A DNA stretch of 64,000 nt, from the NCBI GenBank assembly GCA_002953655.1, contig CP025839.1:744001-808000 (forward strand), written 5' to 3'. The stretch comes from Latilactobacillus sakei. GTDB taxonomy: Bacteria > Bacillota > Bacilli > Lactobacillales > Lactobacillaceae. The position numbers were made by a program, and so were the translations under genes. This document shows, in pieces, positions 48,558 to 58,500 of the stretch; positions within the stretch are counted from its first letter, which is position 1; each line of letters opens with the position of its first letter. Below the pieces are notes generated by a model. It was not told the origin of the DNA and ran no database searches. It saw only the letters and a program-made list of their open reading frames with translations.

Positions 48558-48586
48558 TATTTTTAACAACTGAAGGGAGTGTCCAC

Positions 48587-50233
48587 ATGAGACGAGAAAA
48601 GGGTTTAGTATTAGGTGTAACGACGGTGGCGATAACATTATTATTGGCAGCGTGTGGTTCCTCAGGTAGCAAGAATGCAAGTTCAACAGATACGGTTAGT
48701 TTTTCAACAACCGATGTGATTTCAACAATGGATCCTGCATTGAACACCGACGTGATTGGGGCGCAGGCGTTAACGGACACGATGGAAGGTCTTTACCGTT
48801 ATGAAGGGAAGACCATTAAACCAGCGATTGCGACGAAAGTGGTTAAACCAACGAATAATGGCTTAACATATACTTTCCCATTACGTAAAGACGCGAAATG
48901 GAGTAACGGCAAGGCTGTGACAGCGGAAGATTTCGTCTATGCATGGCGCCGAGTTGTTGATCCCAAGGTTGGCTCACAATATGCTTACATTTATGAAGGC
49001 ATTGAAAATGCAGCCGCCATTACTTCAGGTAAACAACCCGTTAGTTCATTAGGGGTAGTTGCTAAGGATAAACATACATTACAAGTTACTTTAGAAAAAC
49101 CAATTCCATACTTCAGTCAATTAATGACCAGTTCGACATTCTTCCCAGTCTATCCAGATGCTGTTAAGAAAGCGGGTAAGAGTTACGGGACAAATGCTAA
49201 GACATTAGTCTTCAACGGCCCTTACAAGTTATCTGGTTGGAACGGCCCAGATAGTGCTTGGAAAGAAGTTAAAAATACTAACTACTGGAACGCTAAAGCG
49301 GTTAAAGTGAAAACTTTGAAATACCAAGTGGTTAAAGATCCTTCAACTGCTTTGAACTTATTCCAAAGTAATAAGCTTGATCGCACAAATATCAGTGGCG
49401 ATACTGCTAAACAAATGAAGAATGATTCTCATTATTCAACCCAACAACAAGCTGCTACATTCTATATGCAAGTTAACCAAGCTAAGAACCCAATCTTCAA
49501 GAATGCCAAGATCAGACAGGCAATCTCAATGACGATTAACCGTAAAGAGTTGGTTAACCAAGTGTTAGGTGACGGTTCTGCACCAGTAGCTTCATTAACG
49601 CCAAAAGGGATGAGTTTTGACCCAACGACTAAAAAAGATTTCACGAGTGAATTAAGCGCTGAGGGTAAAAAACATGCAACATATAATCCTAAAGAAGCAA
49701 CGAAGCTTTGGAAGGAAGGCTTAGCTGAAACCGGTCAAACGGGTAAGACGTTTAACTACACATTATTAGGTGATGATACGGATACTGCTAAGAAACAAGC
49801 AGAATATCTTCAAGATACGCTTGAAAAGAACTTACCTGGTTTGAAGGTGACACTTGCCAACGTACCATTTAAGACACGTTTAACACGTTCGGATAACGGT
49901 GATTTCGACATGGTTGTCAGTGCTTGGAATGCTGATTTCCCAGACCCAATTACATTCTTAGACTTATTCGTGACTGGTGGTGACAATAATAACGGTAAGT
50001 GGAGTAATCCTGAATTCGATGCTCAAATCAAAGCAAGTAAAACAGAAAATGCCAATAACGATAAAGCAAGATGGCAAAATCTCATCAAAGCCCAAGATAT
50101 TATGAATAAAGAATCTGGTGTCATTCCATTGTATCAATCAGGACGTGCGTACCTCACTAACTCAAGCGTCAAAGGGTTAGATTACGGTCCTTCTGGAAGT
50201 TACAATAATGTCTCACTTTATTTAAAAAAATAA
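48587..50233 (+). CDS. oppA: Oligopeptide-binding lipoprotein OppA
   Basis: 548 residues. The signal peptide MRREKGLVLGVTTVAITLL ends in the lipobox LLAAC, with Cys23 as the lipid-modified residue; a Ser/Gly-rich linker follows. The mature part is a class C solute-binding protein (TMDPALNTDVIGAQALTDTM; YAWRRVVDPKVGSQYAYIY). It captures peptides at the outer membrane face and passes them to OppBC. GAAGGGAGTG precedes the ATG. A weak hairpin between oppA and oppB probably reduces downstream expression, giving more binding protein than permease. Confidence 0.95.
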   Translation: MRREKGLVLGVTTVAITLLLAACGSSGSKNASSTDTVSFSTTDVISTMDPALNTDVIGAQALTDTMEGLYRYEGKTIKPAIATKVVKPTNNGLTYTFPLRKDAKWSNGKAVTAEDFVYAWRRVVDPKVGSQYAYIYEGIENAAAITSGKQPVSSLGVVAKDKHTLQVTLEKPIPYFSQLMTSSTFFPVYPDAVKKAGKSYGTNAKTLVFNGPYKLSGWNGPDSAWKEVKNTNYWNAKAVKVKTLKYQVVKDPSTALNLFQSNKLDRTNISGDTAKQMKNDSHYSTQQQAATFYMQVNQAKNPIFKNAKIRQAISMTINRKELVNQVLGDGSAPVASLTPKGMSFDPTTKKDFTSELSAEGKKHATYNPKEATKLWKEGLAETGQTGKTFNYTLLGDDTDTAKKQAEYLQDTLEKNLPGLKVTLANVPFKTRLTRSDNGDFDMVVSAWNADFPDPITFLDLFVTGGDNNNGKWSNPEFDAQIKASKTENANNDKARWQNLIKAQDIMNKESGVIPLYQSGRAYLTNSSVKGLDYGPSGSYNNVSLYLKK

Positions 50234-50249
50234 ACTGACTTTATAAAAG

Positions 50250-50289
50250 ATGGGTTTCGGCGTTGAAAAACAATGAAGCCCGTTTTTGT
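50250..50289 (+). terminator. Weak hairpin between oppA and oppB (attenuator)
   Basis: GGGTTTC (50252-50258) pairs with GAAGCCC (50275-50281) and is followed by GTTTTTG. It is a partial terminator or mRNA 3'-end stabiliser. Confidence 0.5.
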
Positions 50290-50302
50290 TAGGAGCGAAC
50301 TT

Positions 50303-51238
50303 ATGAGTAAATATTTGATTAAACGGATTTTTTACCTAGTATTAACGCTATTCATTGTCGCTTCTGTGACGTTCTTCATGATGAAACTGATGCCTGGGAC
50401 GCCATATACGAATCAACAAAAGATGAGCGCTGATCAATTAAGAATTATGAACGAACAATACGGTTTGAATAAGCCGCTGTTCCAACAATATATTATTTAT
50501 CTAGGTGGTTTGTTGCACGGTGATTTTGGGACGTCTTTCCAATTTAATAATCAACCGGTTGCCAACCTCATCATGACGCGTTTAGGACCCTCACTTCAAA
50601 TCGGGGCCCAAGCCATGCTTTTAGGGTCCGTTTTAGGAGTCTTATTAGGGGCAGTCGCGGCAATTCGCAAGAATACTTGGGTGGATGGCGTGGCGACGTT
50701 CTTTTCAATCTTGGGGATTTCAATTCCCAACTTCGTCTTAGCCGTTTTACTCCAATTCTTCTTAGCCTTCAAATTACAAATGTTCCCAATCGCCTTATGG
50801 GATGGTTGGTCATCTAGTATCCTACCATCGTTAGCGCTAGCAGTAGCGCCATTAGCTAATACAGCCCGCTTCATGCGGACTGAAATGGTCGATGTCTTAA
50901 GTAGTGATTACATCGAATTGGCTAAGGCCAAGGGGAACTCTAAATGGCAAACGGTTGCCAAACATGCGCTTCGTAATTCGATGATTCCGGTTGTGACAAT
51001 CATCGGCCCAATGGCGGTCAACTTAATGACTGGTTCATTGGTTGTTGAAAATATCTTCTCAATTCCCGGTATTGGGGAACAATTTGTTAAATCAATCATG
51101 ACCAATGATTATCCAACCATCATGGGCTTGACGATTTTCTACTCATTCTTATTAACCGTTATTATTTTAGTCGTTGATATTTTATACGGGATTATCGATC
51201 CGCGTATTCGATTGAGCGACGGTCAGGGGGCACGTTAA
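50303..51238 (+). CDS. oppB: Oligopeptide ABC transporter permease OppB
   Basis: 311 residues from the ATG at 50303 (TTAGGAGCG upstream); an upstream in-frame ATG at 50273 lies inside the hairpin. Six membrane helices. The N-terminal YLIKRIFYLVLTLFIVA is typical, and the EAA-type coupling loop (IELAKAKGNSKWQTVAKHAL, about 220) contacts the ATPases. GEQFVKSIMTNDYPTIMG near 263 is a family signature. One base separates it from oppC. Confidence 0.95.
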   Translation: MSKYLIKRIFYLVLTLFIVASVTFFMMKLMPGTPYTNQQKMSADQLRIMNEQYGLNKPLFQQYIIYLGGLLHGDFGTSFQFNNQPVANLIMTRLGPSLQIGAQAMLLGSVLGVLLGAVAAIRKNTWVDGVATFFSILGISIPNFVLAVLLQFFLAFKLQMFPIALWDGWSSSILPSLALAVAPLANTARFMRTEMVDVLSSDYIELAKAKGNSKWQTVAKHALRNSMIPVVTIIGPMAVNLMTGSLVVENIFSIPGIGEQFVKSIMTNDYPTIMGLTIFYSFLLTVIILVVDILYGIIDPRIRLSDGQGAR

Positions 51239-52252
51239 ATGGCAGATGCGAAGCTAACAGCAGGATCTTTTAAACCACTTAATCAAGATACACATGAAGA
51301 ACAAGAAAAAATTAGTGCACCCTCATTAACGTTTATGCAAGACGCAATTCGGCGCTTGAAGCAAAATAAGGTGGCGGTGGTCTCATTATTCGTACTGTTG
51401 ATCATCATTGTCGCAGCCGCGTTGGCGCCCGTAATTGCACCACACAATCCCAATACGCAAAATGTGGCGTATGCCAACCTCCCCCCTAAAATTGGTGACG
51501 GTCAAATCCCAGGCTTTAAAGGTGAGATGGATGTTTCCGGCGTTAAAGTTGATAAATATCAACAAGCTGGTGTGCCTAAAGGCAAGTATTTCATTTTAGG
51601 GACTGATTACCTCGGCCGGGATTTATTCTCACGAATTCTTTATGGGACCCGTTTATCCTTATTAATCGGGGTCCTAGCGACGCTCGTTGATTTGTTGATC
51701 GGGATTCCATACGGGATTATTTCCGGTTGGCGGGGCGGTCGGATTGATACGTTCATGCAACGGTTTATTGAAATTATCTCATCAATTCCCAACTTAATTG
51801 TTGTGGTGCTGATGATGTTAATTCTACGACCAGGACTTTTATCAATCGTCATTGCGATCGGTTTTACTGGCTGGATTACGATGGCCCGCCTGATTCGGGC
51901 GCAGACCTTCCAACTAAAGGAGCAAGAATTTGTGCTCGCTGCTAGAACGTTAGGGGAGACACCGTTCAAGATTGCGATGAAACATTTAGTACCTAACTTA
52001 TCATCAACGATTATTATTCAAACGATGTTTACCATTCCGAGTGCGATCTTCTTCGAAGCATTCTTAAGTTTTATTGGGATTGGGATTCCTGCACCTAACG
52101 CATCGCTAGGGACTTTATTATCTGATGGGCAAAAAGCCTTCCGGTTCTTACCCTATCAAATGTGGTACCCAGCAGCCGTCTTATGTGTCATCATGATTGC
52201 CGTCAACTTACTAGCAGACGGACTAAGAGACGCATTTGATCCAAAATCATAA
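51239..52252 (+). CDS. oppC: Oligopeptide ABC transporter permease OppC
   Basis: 337 residues. A soluble N-terminal segment (about 45 residues) and a first helix (KVAVVSLFVLLIIIVAAALA) are followed by an extracytoplasmic loop and five further helices. LGTDYLGRDLFSRILYGTR (about residue 120) is the DppC/OppC signature. The coupling loop is EFVLAARTLGETPFKIAMKH near 227. Its stop codon overlaps the start of the triple repeat block separating it from oppD. Confidence 0.95.
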   Translation: MADAKLTAGSFKPLNQDTHEEQEKISAPSLTFMQDAIRRLKQNKVAVVSLFVLLIIIVAAALAPVIAPHNPNTQNVAYANLPPKIGDGQIPGFKGEMDVSGVKVDKYQQAGVPKGKYFILGTDYLGRDLFSRILYGTRLSLLIGVLATLVDLLIGIPYGIISGWRGGRIDTFMQRFIEIISSIPNLIVVVLMMLILRPGLLSIVIAIGFTGWITMARLIRAQTFQLKEQEFVLAARTLGETPFKIAMKHLVPNLSSTIIIQTMFTIPSAIFFEAFLSFIGIGIPAPNASLGTLLSDGQKAFRFLPYQMWYPAAVLCVIMIAVNLLADGLRDAFDPKS

Positions 52253-52367
52253 AGTGTGTCAAAAGCGATTATATTCTGAGGATCAGCATAGCAAGACGAA
52301 TGATTGCTGCAAGCAATCGTTTGACTTGTGTCGCTAACCGCAGGAATATGCTTTTGAAAGCACGTTT
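52253..52367 (+). repeat. Compound-hairpin repeat element, copy D
   Basis: Begins AAGTGTGTCAAAAGC and ends GCTTTTGAAAGCACGTTT. Stems: TCAAAAGC/GCTTTTGA, ATATTCTG/CAGGAATAT, CAAG/CTTG, GATTGC/GCAATC. First of three tandem copies after oppC. Confidence 0.88.
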
Positions 52368-52371
52368 CAAA

Positions 52372-52488
52372 AAGAGTGTGTCATTAACGATAGCTTTTGA
52401 GCATTTGTATAGAGTTGTGAATGAGCGACATAGTCGGTTGTTTACAATTCGTAGCAAAGCGCAGAAAGCTGTTAATGAAAGCACGTTT
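52372..52488 (+). repeat. Compound-hairpin repeat element, copy E
   Basis: Begins AGAGTGTGTCATTAAC and ends GTTAATGAAAGCACGTTT. Stems: TCATTAAC/GTTAATGA, AGCTTTTG/CAGAAAGCT, GTTGT/ACAAT. Second tandem copy; it shares AAAGCGCAGAAAG with copy A-prime. Confidence 0.88.
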
Positions 52489-52493
52489 CAAAA

Positions 52494-52610
52494 AAAGTGC
52501 GTTGGGAATGGTTTGACTTTGAGCATTAACTTAGTGTTGTGAATAATCGGTATAACCGATTGTTTGCAATAGGTCGTTAAGGACAGAAGTCAGTTCCAAA
52601 AAGCACGTTT
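52494..52610 (+). repeat. Compound-hairpin repeat element, copy F
   Basis: Begins AAGTGCGTTGGGAATG and ends AGTTCCAAAAAGCACGTTT. Stems: TTGG-AA/TTCCAA, TGACTTTG/CAGAAGTCA, TTAAC/GTTAA, ATCGGT/ACCGAT. Third tandem copy, 50 bases before oppD. Confidence 0.88.
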
Positions 52611-52659
52611 CAAATTACGAAAAAAGACCGTTCGCGGTCTCATAGTTGGAGGTCGTCAA

Positions 52660-53685
52660 ATGGCAAATATTTTAGAAGTTAATCATTTAAGCATTGATTT
52701 TAAGACCTATGCAGGTGACGTCCATGCAATTCGGGATGTTAGTTTTAACCTTAAAAAAGGGGAAACGCTAGCCATTGTTGGTGAATCTGGTTCAGGTAAA
52801 TCGGTAACCGTGCGTAGCGTTATGGGGTTGCTGGCCAGTAACGCCCACGTTAAAGCTGGGACCGTCATGTATCATGGCGATGATTTATTGAAAAAACCCG
52901 AACGTGAAATGGATGCGATTCGCGGGAGCGACATCTCGATGATCTTCCAAGATCCGATGACCTCGCTTGATCCAACCATGACAATCGGCAAACAAGTGGC
53001 AGAACCTTTATTGGTTCACAAAACGATGAACAAAGAAGATGCGATGAAACGGGCGCAAACCGTGTTAGAATTAGTCGGCATTCCGAACGCCAAAGAACGG
53101 ATGAAAGATTATCCGCACCAATTTTCTGGTGGGCAGCGGCAACGGATTGTAATCGCAATTGCGATTGTTGATTATCCACAAATCTTGATTGCAGATGAAC
53201 CAACAACTGCCTTAGATGTAACGGTGCAAGCGCAAATCATCGACTTGATGAAGGAACTACAACGTAAAATCGAAACGTCAATCATCTTTATCACCCATGA
53301 TTTAGGCGTGGTGGCCGGGATTGCGGATCGAGTCGCGGTGATGTATGCCGGCAAGATTATCGAATACGGTTTGGTGGACGAAGTCTTTTATGAACCCAAA
53401 CACCCATATACTTGGGGCTTATTAAATTCGATGCCCACACTCGAAACGGCGGGCAAGTTAGAGGCGATTCCGGGGACACCGCCAGATTTGTTGGACCCAC
53501 CTAAAGGGGATGCTTTTGCCCCTCGGAATCCGTACGCACTGCAAATCGATGTGGAAGAAGAACCGCCATTCTTTGAAGTTTCCAAAACGCATTTTGCGGC
53601 AACTTGGTTATTGCATCCAGATGCACCAGCGGTTGAACCACCCGCAGCAATCCAAGCTTTGATGAAAAAACATAACGTGCTTTAA
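52660..53685 (+). CDS. oppD: Oligopeptide ABC transporter ATPase OppD
   Basis: 341 residues. Cytoplasmic ATPase that powers OppBC. Walker [16 protein letters not shown] near residue 38; signature [15 protein letters not shown] near 152; Walker [15 protein letters not shown] near 174; [15 protein letters not shown] near 207. The C-terminal extension has the oligopeptide-transporter ATPase domain ([13 protein letters not shown]). GTTGGAGGTCG precedes the ATG. A small GACCG-TTCG-CGGTC hairpin lies just upstream, after repeat copies D-F. Confidence 0.95.
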   Translation: MANILEVNHLSIDFKTYAGDVHAIRDVSFNLKKGETLAIVGESGSGKSVTVRSVMGLLASNAHVKAGTVMYHGDDLLKKPEREMDAIRGSDISMIFQDPMTSLDPTMTIGKQVAEPLLVHKTMNKEDAMKRAQTVLELVGIPNAKERMKDYPHQFSGGQRQRIVIAIAIVDYPQILIADEPTTALDVTVQAQIIDLMKELQRKIETSIIFITHDLGVVAGIADRVAVMYAGKIIEYGLVDEVFYEPKHPYTWGLLNSMPTLETAGKLEAIPGTPPDLLDPPKGDAFAPRNPYALQIDVEEEPPFFEVSKTHFAATWLLHPDAPAVEPPAAIQALMKKHNVL

Positions 53686-53713
53686 ATTATAAATAAGAAA
53701 GTAGGCCTGTCAG

Positions 53714-54676
53714 ATGGATCAACAGCAACGTAAAGTCTTAGTTGAAGTCAAACATTTAAAACAATACTTTAATCCGGGCAAAAAATCCGAAGTGAAGGCC
53801 ATCGATGATATTTCCTTCGAGATTTACGAAGGTGAAACATTCGGGTTAGTTGGCGAGTCTGGTTCGGGTAAAAGTACGACTGGGCGCAGTATTATCCGGC
53901 TTTACAGCCCAACTAGTGGTGAAATTAATTTTGATGGGCAAGATATCAGTAAAATCAAGGAACACAGTCGCCAGATGAAGGAATTCCGCAAAGAAATTCA
54001 AATGATTTTCCAAGATCCATACGCGTCACTTAATCCGCGGATGAAGGTCAAAGATATCATTGCTGAAGGGTTGCATATTCATCATTTGGTCAAAAATGAA
54101 GCCGAAAGTGATGCGCGCGTCAATGAATTGCTCGATTTAGTCGGACTCAATAAGGATCACGCGACACGTTACCCACATGAATTCTCTGGTGGGCAACGGC
54201 AACGGATTGGAATTGCCCGCGCTTTAGCCGTTAAACCCAAATTCATCATTGCTGACGAACCCATCTCAGCTTTGGATGTGTCAATTCAGGCGCAAGTTGT
54301 CAACTTGTTAAAAGAGATTCAGGAACAACAAAATCTCACATATCTCTTTATCGCCCATGATTTATCGATGGTGAAATACATTAGTGATCGCATCGCCGTC
54401 ATGCATAACGGTAAGATTATGGAATTGGCAGCCGCGGATGATATTTACGATCGCCCACTCCATCCGTATACGCAAAGTTTATTATCGGCGGTGCCATTGC
54501 CTGATCCGAAGGTTGAACGTCAACGGCGTCGGATGCCTTATGATAGCTCAATTGAAAGTGACGATGGTGATCGCCAATTACGAGAAGTCGCGCCTGAACA
54601 CTATGTTTATGCGACTGAAGCGGAAGTTGCGGCTTACCAATCAGCTTTAGCGACACTTGTGCAACAAGCTAATTAA
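53714..54676 (+). CDS. oppF: Oligopeptide ABC transporter ATPase OppF
   Basis: 320 residues. Partner ATPase of OppD. Walker [16 protein letters not shown] near 51; signature [16 protein letters not shown] near 157; Walker B IIADEPISALDVS near 180; IAHDLSMVKYISDRI near 213. The C-terminal part has HPYTQSLLSAVPLPDP. AAGTAGG precedes the ATG, 28 bases after oppD. A long terminator follows, so it ends the opp operon. Confidence 0.95.
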   Translation: MDQQQRKVLVEVKHLKQYFNPGKKSEVKAIDDISFEIYEGETFGLVGESGSGKSTTGRSIIRLYSPTSGEINFDGQDISKIKEHSRQMKEFRKEIQMIFQDPYASLNPRMKVKDIIAEGLHIHHLVKNEAESDARVNELLDLVGLNKDHATRYPHEFSGGQRQRIGIARALAVKPKFIIADEPISALDVSIQAQVVNLLKEIQEQQNLTYLFIAHDLSMVKYISDRIAVMHNGKIMELAAADDIYDRPLHPYTQSLLSAVPLPDPKVERQRRRMPYDSSIESDDGDRQLREVAPEHYVYATEAEVAAYQSALATLVQQAN

Positions 54677-54680
54677 ATGA

Positions 54681-54746
54681 GAAACGTCTATTTTGAAATA
54701 TTTGTTTGCGTGTTAAAATAAATATTTCAGAACAGACGTTTTTTTA
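54681..54746 (+). terminator. Terminator of the opp operon
   Basis: AAACGTCT pairs with AGACGTTT, and inside it TGAAATATTT pairs with AAATATTTCA. The hairpin is followed by seven T. A second short GC-rich hairpin (CGGCG ... CGCTG, about 54768-54783) with T8 follows. Confidence 0.85.
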
Positions 54747-54846
54747 TGCGCCTTTAATTCGGAATACCGGCGTTCGGCGCTGTTTTTTTAGCCGTATAAA
54801 CGGTATAATAGTGAAAGATTAATCAGTTGAAATGGGGTATTTAATT

Positions 54847-55539
54847 TTGGATGCAGCACTAGTCAGCGAGCTTCGCGCCCGTTATGGTATTGAATTTAAT
54901 AATTTAGCACTTTTGGACGAAGCGTTCACACATTCGTCTTACGTTAATGAACATCGCGAGTTAGGCTTGCGGGACAATGAACGGTTGGAATTTCTAGGCG
55001 ATGCCGTTATGGAAATCACGGTCTCAGAATACCTCTACAAAAAGTATCCTGACTGGCCAGAAGGTAAGTTAACACGTTTACGAGCAGCAATCGTCTGCAC
55101 GAAGAGTTTCAGTAGCTTTTCAAAAGAAGCCCACTTTGACCGTTACATCCGCTTAGGGAAAGGTGAAGAGAAAAATGGCGCCCGCGCTCGGGCAACACTT
55201 TTGGAAGATTTATTTGAAGCTTTCAACGGCGCTTTATTCTTAGACCAAGGTCGTGGCGCTGTTGTTGATTTTGTTTCACAAGTCATTTTCCCCAAGATTG
55301 AAGCCGGTGAATTCTCAGATCAAACAGATTACAAGACGAATTTACAAGAGTTTTTACAACAAGATGGTGAAATCGAAATTGACTATCAATTATTAGCAGA
55401 AGTTGGTCCGTCACATGACCGTCAATTTGAAGTGGATGTATTAGTTGGCGATCGAGTATTAGGCTCTGGTGTGGGTCGCAATAAGAAAGCTGCCGAACAA
55501 GCAGCAGCTAAAAAAGCGTTAGAACAACTTAAAGCATAA
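54847..55539 (+). CDS. rnc: Ribonuclease III
   Basis: 230 residues from TTG at 54847, which has AAATGGGG 9 bases upstream; an in-frame ATG at 54832 lacks a ribosome site and overlaps it. It cuts double-stranded RNA, including rRNA precursors. The RNase III signature NERLEFLGDAVM is near residue 43, and the second catalytic Glu is in LLEDLFEAFNGA near 120. The C-terminal double-stranded RNA-binding domain runs from about 155 (GVGRNKKAAEQAAAKKALE). A -10 TATAAT lies at about 54803. It is a possible processor of the hairpin repeats upstream (inference). It begins the rnc-smc-ftsY cluster. Confidence 0.96.
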   Translation: MDAALVSELRARYGIEFNNLALLDEAFTHSSYVNEHRELGLRDNERLEFLGDAVMEITVSEYLYKKYPDWPEGKLTRLRAAIVCTKSFSSFSKEAHFDRYIRLGKGEEKNGARARATLLEDLFEAFNGALFLDQGRGAVVDFVSQVIFPKIEAGEFSDQTDYKTNLQEFLQQDGEIEIDYQLLAEVGPSHDRQFEVDVLVGDRVLGSGVGRNKKAAEQAAAKKALEQLKA

Positions 55540-55574
55540 TTGCGATTATCAAGTTAGTGTAGGGAGTTTAGTGC

Positions 55575-58500
55575 ATGCAGTTAAAATCATTAGTCTTATC
55601 AGGCTTTAAATCATTTGCTGATAAGACAGAAATTAATTTTTCAGACGGCTTAACCGGCATTGTCGGCCCGAACGGGAGCGGTAAGAGTAATATCACAGAA
55701 GCAATTCGTTGGGCGATGGGCGAACAATCGGCCAAGAGCTTGCGTGGCGAAAAGATGCCCGATATTATTTTTGCCGGTACTGATTTACGGCCTCAGATGA
55801 ATCGCGCCGAAGTCACGTTGAATTTCGATAATAGTGACCACTATTTAAATCAAGAACTAGATAATGTGACGGTTACCCGGCGCCTATTTCGCAACGGCGA
55901 TAGTGAGTTTTATTTAAATCAAAAAAGTTGTCGATTAAAGGATATCGTCAACTTATTTATGGATTCTGGCTTAGGGCGAGAATCTTTTTCAATTATTTCG
56001 CAAGGTCGGGTTGAAGCTATTTTTAACAGTAAACCTGAGGATCGGCGCAATATCATTGAAGAAGCGGCCGGTGTTTTAAAATATAAACAACAAAAGAAAA
56101 AGGCCCAATCGGAATTAGATCAAACCGATGAAAATTTAAGTCGGATTGCCGATATTGTTTACGAATTAAAGGGGCAAGTTGAACCGCTTAAAGAACAAAG
56201 CAGTATCGCACAAGATTATTTGGAACAAAAAGCCCAATTTAACGCTTTGCATCAACAATTGTTGGTCGTTGAAATTGATCAATTAGCAGCGGATCAAACC
56301 CAATATCAAGCCCAAGCCAAGACACTCGCCAAAGCGTTAGGTGAGATTGAAAGTGAGATCCAAGAAACCAATACGGCGTTGGCCGATAATCAACAAGCGG
56401 TCGCAACGTTGGATCAAGAAATTGAAACGGCCAATGAAACCTTATTGGTTAAGAGTCGTTTAGCTGAAAACTTACAAGGTCAAGAAAACGTTTCTAAGGA
56501 ACGGGCCAGTTATACTGACGCTAATCGCCAAAACTTGGTCGATCGAATCGCCCAATTAGAAACGCAATCGACAACGGCTAAACAACAACAAATCGCACTC
56601 AAGGCAACCTACACAGAAAAAGTCGCAACACTAACTGACTTGAAAAATGAGTTAGCGACCTTGAAACGACAAGCATCAGGTAGTGAGGCCGAATTAAAGG
56701 CGAAGATTGAACAAATCCGTCAAGATTATATCGACCAGATGCAAGCCCAAACAACTAACCGTAATGAACAACAATATCTAGAAAAAGCGTTGCTCCAAAC
56801 GAAGACGCAATTGACACGTCAAGATAGCTCAATCAGTGAAACGAGTGCGCAATTGACCCAGATGCAAGCTGACAAGGCGGCCAAAGAAGCGCAAGTTGCC
56901 CAATTAGCAACAGACTACGCGGCTTTAGAAACACAACTAAGTCAATTACAACAACAAATCAGTGCGACACAGAAGCAATATCAAACGGAACAAAATAACT
57001 GGTTCCAAGCTTCTGGTATCTTGCAAAAGGCCAAGGCTAAACAAGCCAGTTTAGCTGAATTAAACGATGATTATGCCGGTTTCTACCAAGGTGTCAAAGC
57101 AGTCTTGAAGCAAAAGCAACAATTACCCGGTTTACTGGGCGCGGTCGCTGAATTAATGACGGTGCCTAATGACTATCAACAAGCGATTGAATTAGCATTA
57201 GGGGCGCAATTGCAACAAATCGTCACGACAGATGAAAAGACGGCGCAACAGGCAATCGATTATTTGAAACGTAATCGACTAGGTCGGGCCACCTTTTTAC
57301 CAAATAATGTCGTGAAACCGCGGACTTTACCAAGCAGTTTGGTGAACCAATTGCAAACCGAACCCGGTTTTATCGGGATTGCGAGTGACTTAATTCAGTT
57401 TGACAATGTTGTTAGCCCGGTCATGATGCATTTGATGGGCAATTTAATTATCTTGACTGAACTGACAGAAGCAATTAAGATTGGCCGTTTGACGGGGCAT
57501 CGGTACCGGATTGTCACTTTAGCAGGAGACATCTTAAGTCCAGGGGGCTCAATGACTGGGGGCCATAATAATCGCCAAAATAATGGTGGTTTATTGGCCC
57601 GGAAGCAAACATTAACAGATTTGGAACAACAAATTAGTAAAATGCAATTGGCCTTGGATCAAAAGCAAACCAAGGTGCAAGCTTTACATCAAAATCTGGC
57701 AGAGCAACAGGCGCAACTTGAACAACAACAAGGCGCCTTTGAAACGGCCAAGACATATTACCAAACCCAAAAAAATGAGTTGACGTTATTAAACGAACGT
57801 CTCACGCAATTCGAACGCCAACAACAAGCGACGGATTATCAAGTCCAACAACAACAACAAAGTTACGACGCGGACTTGAAACGCCAAGGCGAATTACAGG
57901 CAGCAGCTACTGAGATTGAAGCCCAACTCACGCAGTTAAAAGCGGACCTGGATGCAGCTAATGAACAACTACAACATTTTGACCAGAGTCAAGAGCAGAT
58001 TCGCCAACAACAAACGGCTTTGGAAACGAAGCTGGCAGTCGCGCAATCTGAACAAAAAAATGTGCAAGAAAAACTTACTGATGCCACGCAATTGGCTAAC
58101 GATTTAACGCAACAACTTGCAACGAGTCAACAAGCGCTCACAGCATTGCAACAAGCTGATTCTGAAGATGCGATGACGCAAAAAGAACGGCGGACGCAAC
58201 TGAAGACCACTAAAGCACTAATCCAAAAACTGACGGCCGAATTGGCAACAAAACGGACGGCGCGAGAAACGCTGAAGGCCACGCAACAAACATTACAAGC
58301 CAACGCCACACGTGTTTACCAATTGCAACGGAATTCTTTAGCTGAGCAAGAACAAAATGCGGTTGCTCTAAATCGTGTTAAGATTAATATTGACCAACGT
58401 TTAACGACGTTGCGTGAAGATTATCAGTTGAGTTATGAAGCGGCTAAATCAGCTCTACAAGCTTCCGATTTAACGAATGACCAATTGAAATCAAAACTTA

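Noticed and set aside
48330-48586. T-box or riboswitch before oppA
   Set aside because: I found no T-box core sequence and no terminator just before the gene; only a palindrome and promoter elements are visible.
52300-52542. 80-residue + strand reading frame and a 71-residue - strand frame (52269-52484)
   Set aside because: Both lie wholly inside repeat copies D-F. No ribosome site and no protein-like pattern; the inverted repeats keep both strands open by chance.
52253-52610. CRISPR-like array
   Set aside because: Units are about 115 bp, diverged and self-pairing, with almost no spacers and no cas genes in the window.
41517-52610. Repeat elements as insertion-sequence remnants
   Set aside because: No target duplications or transposase fragments are visible, and the paired arms vary together, which decayed insertion sequences would not keep. 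A MITE origin is not fully excluded.
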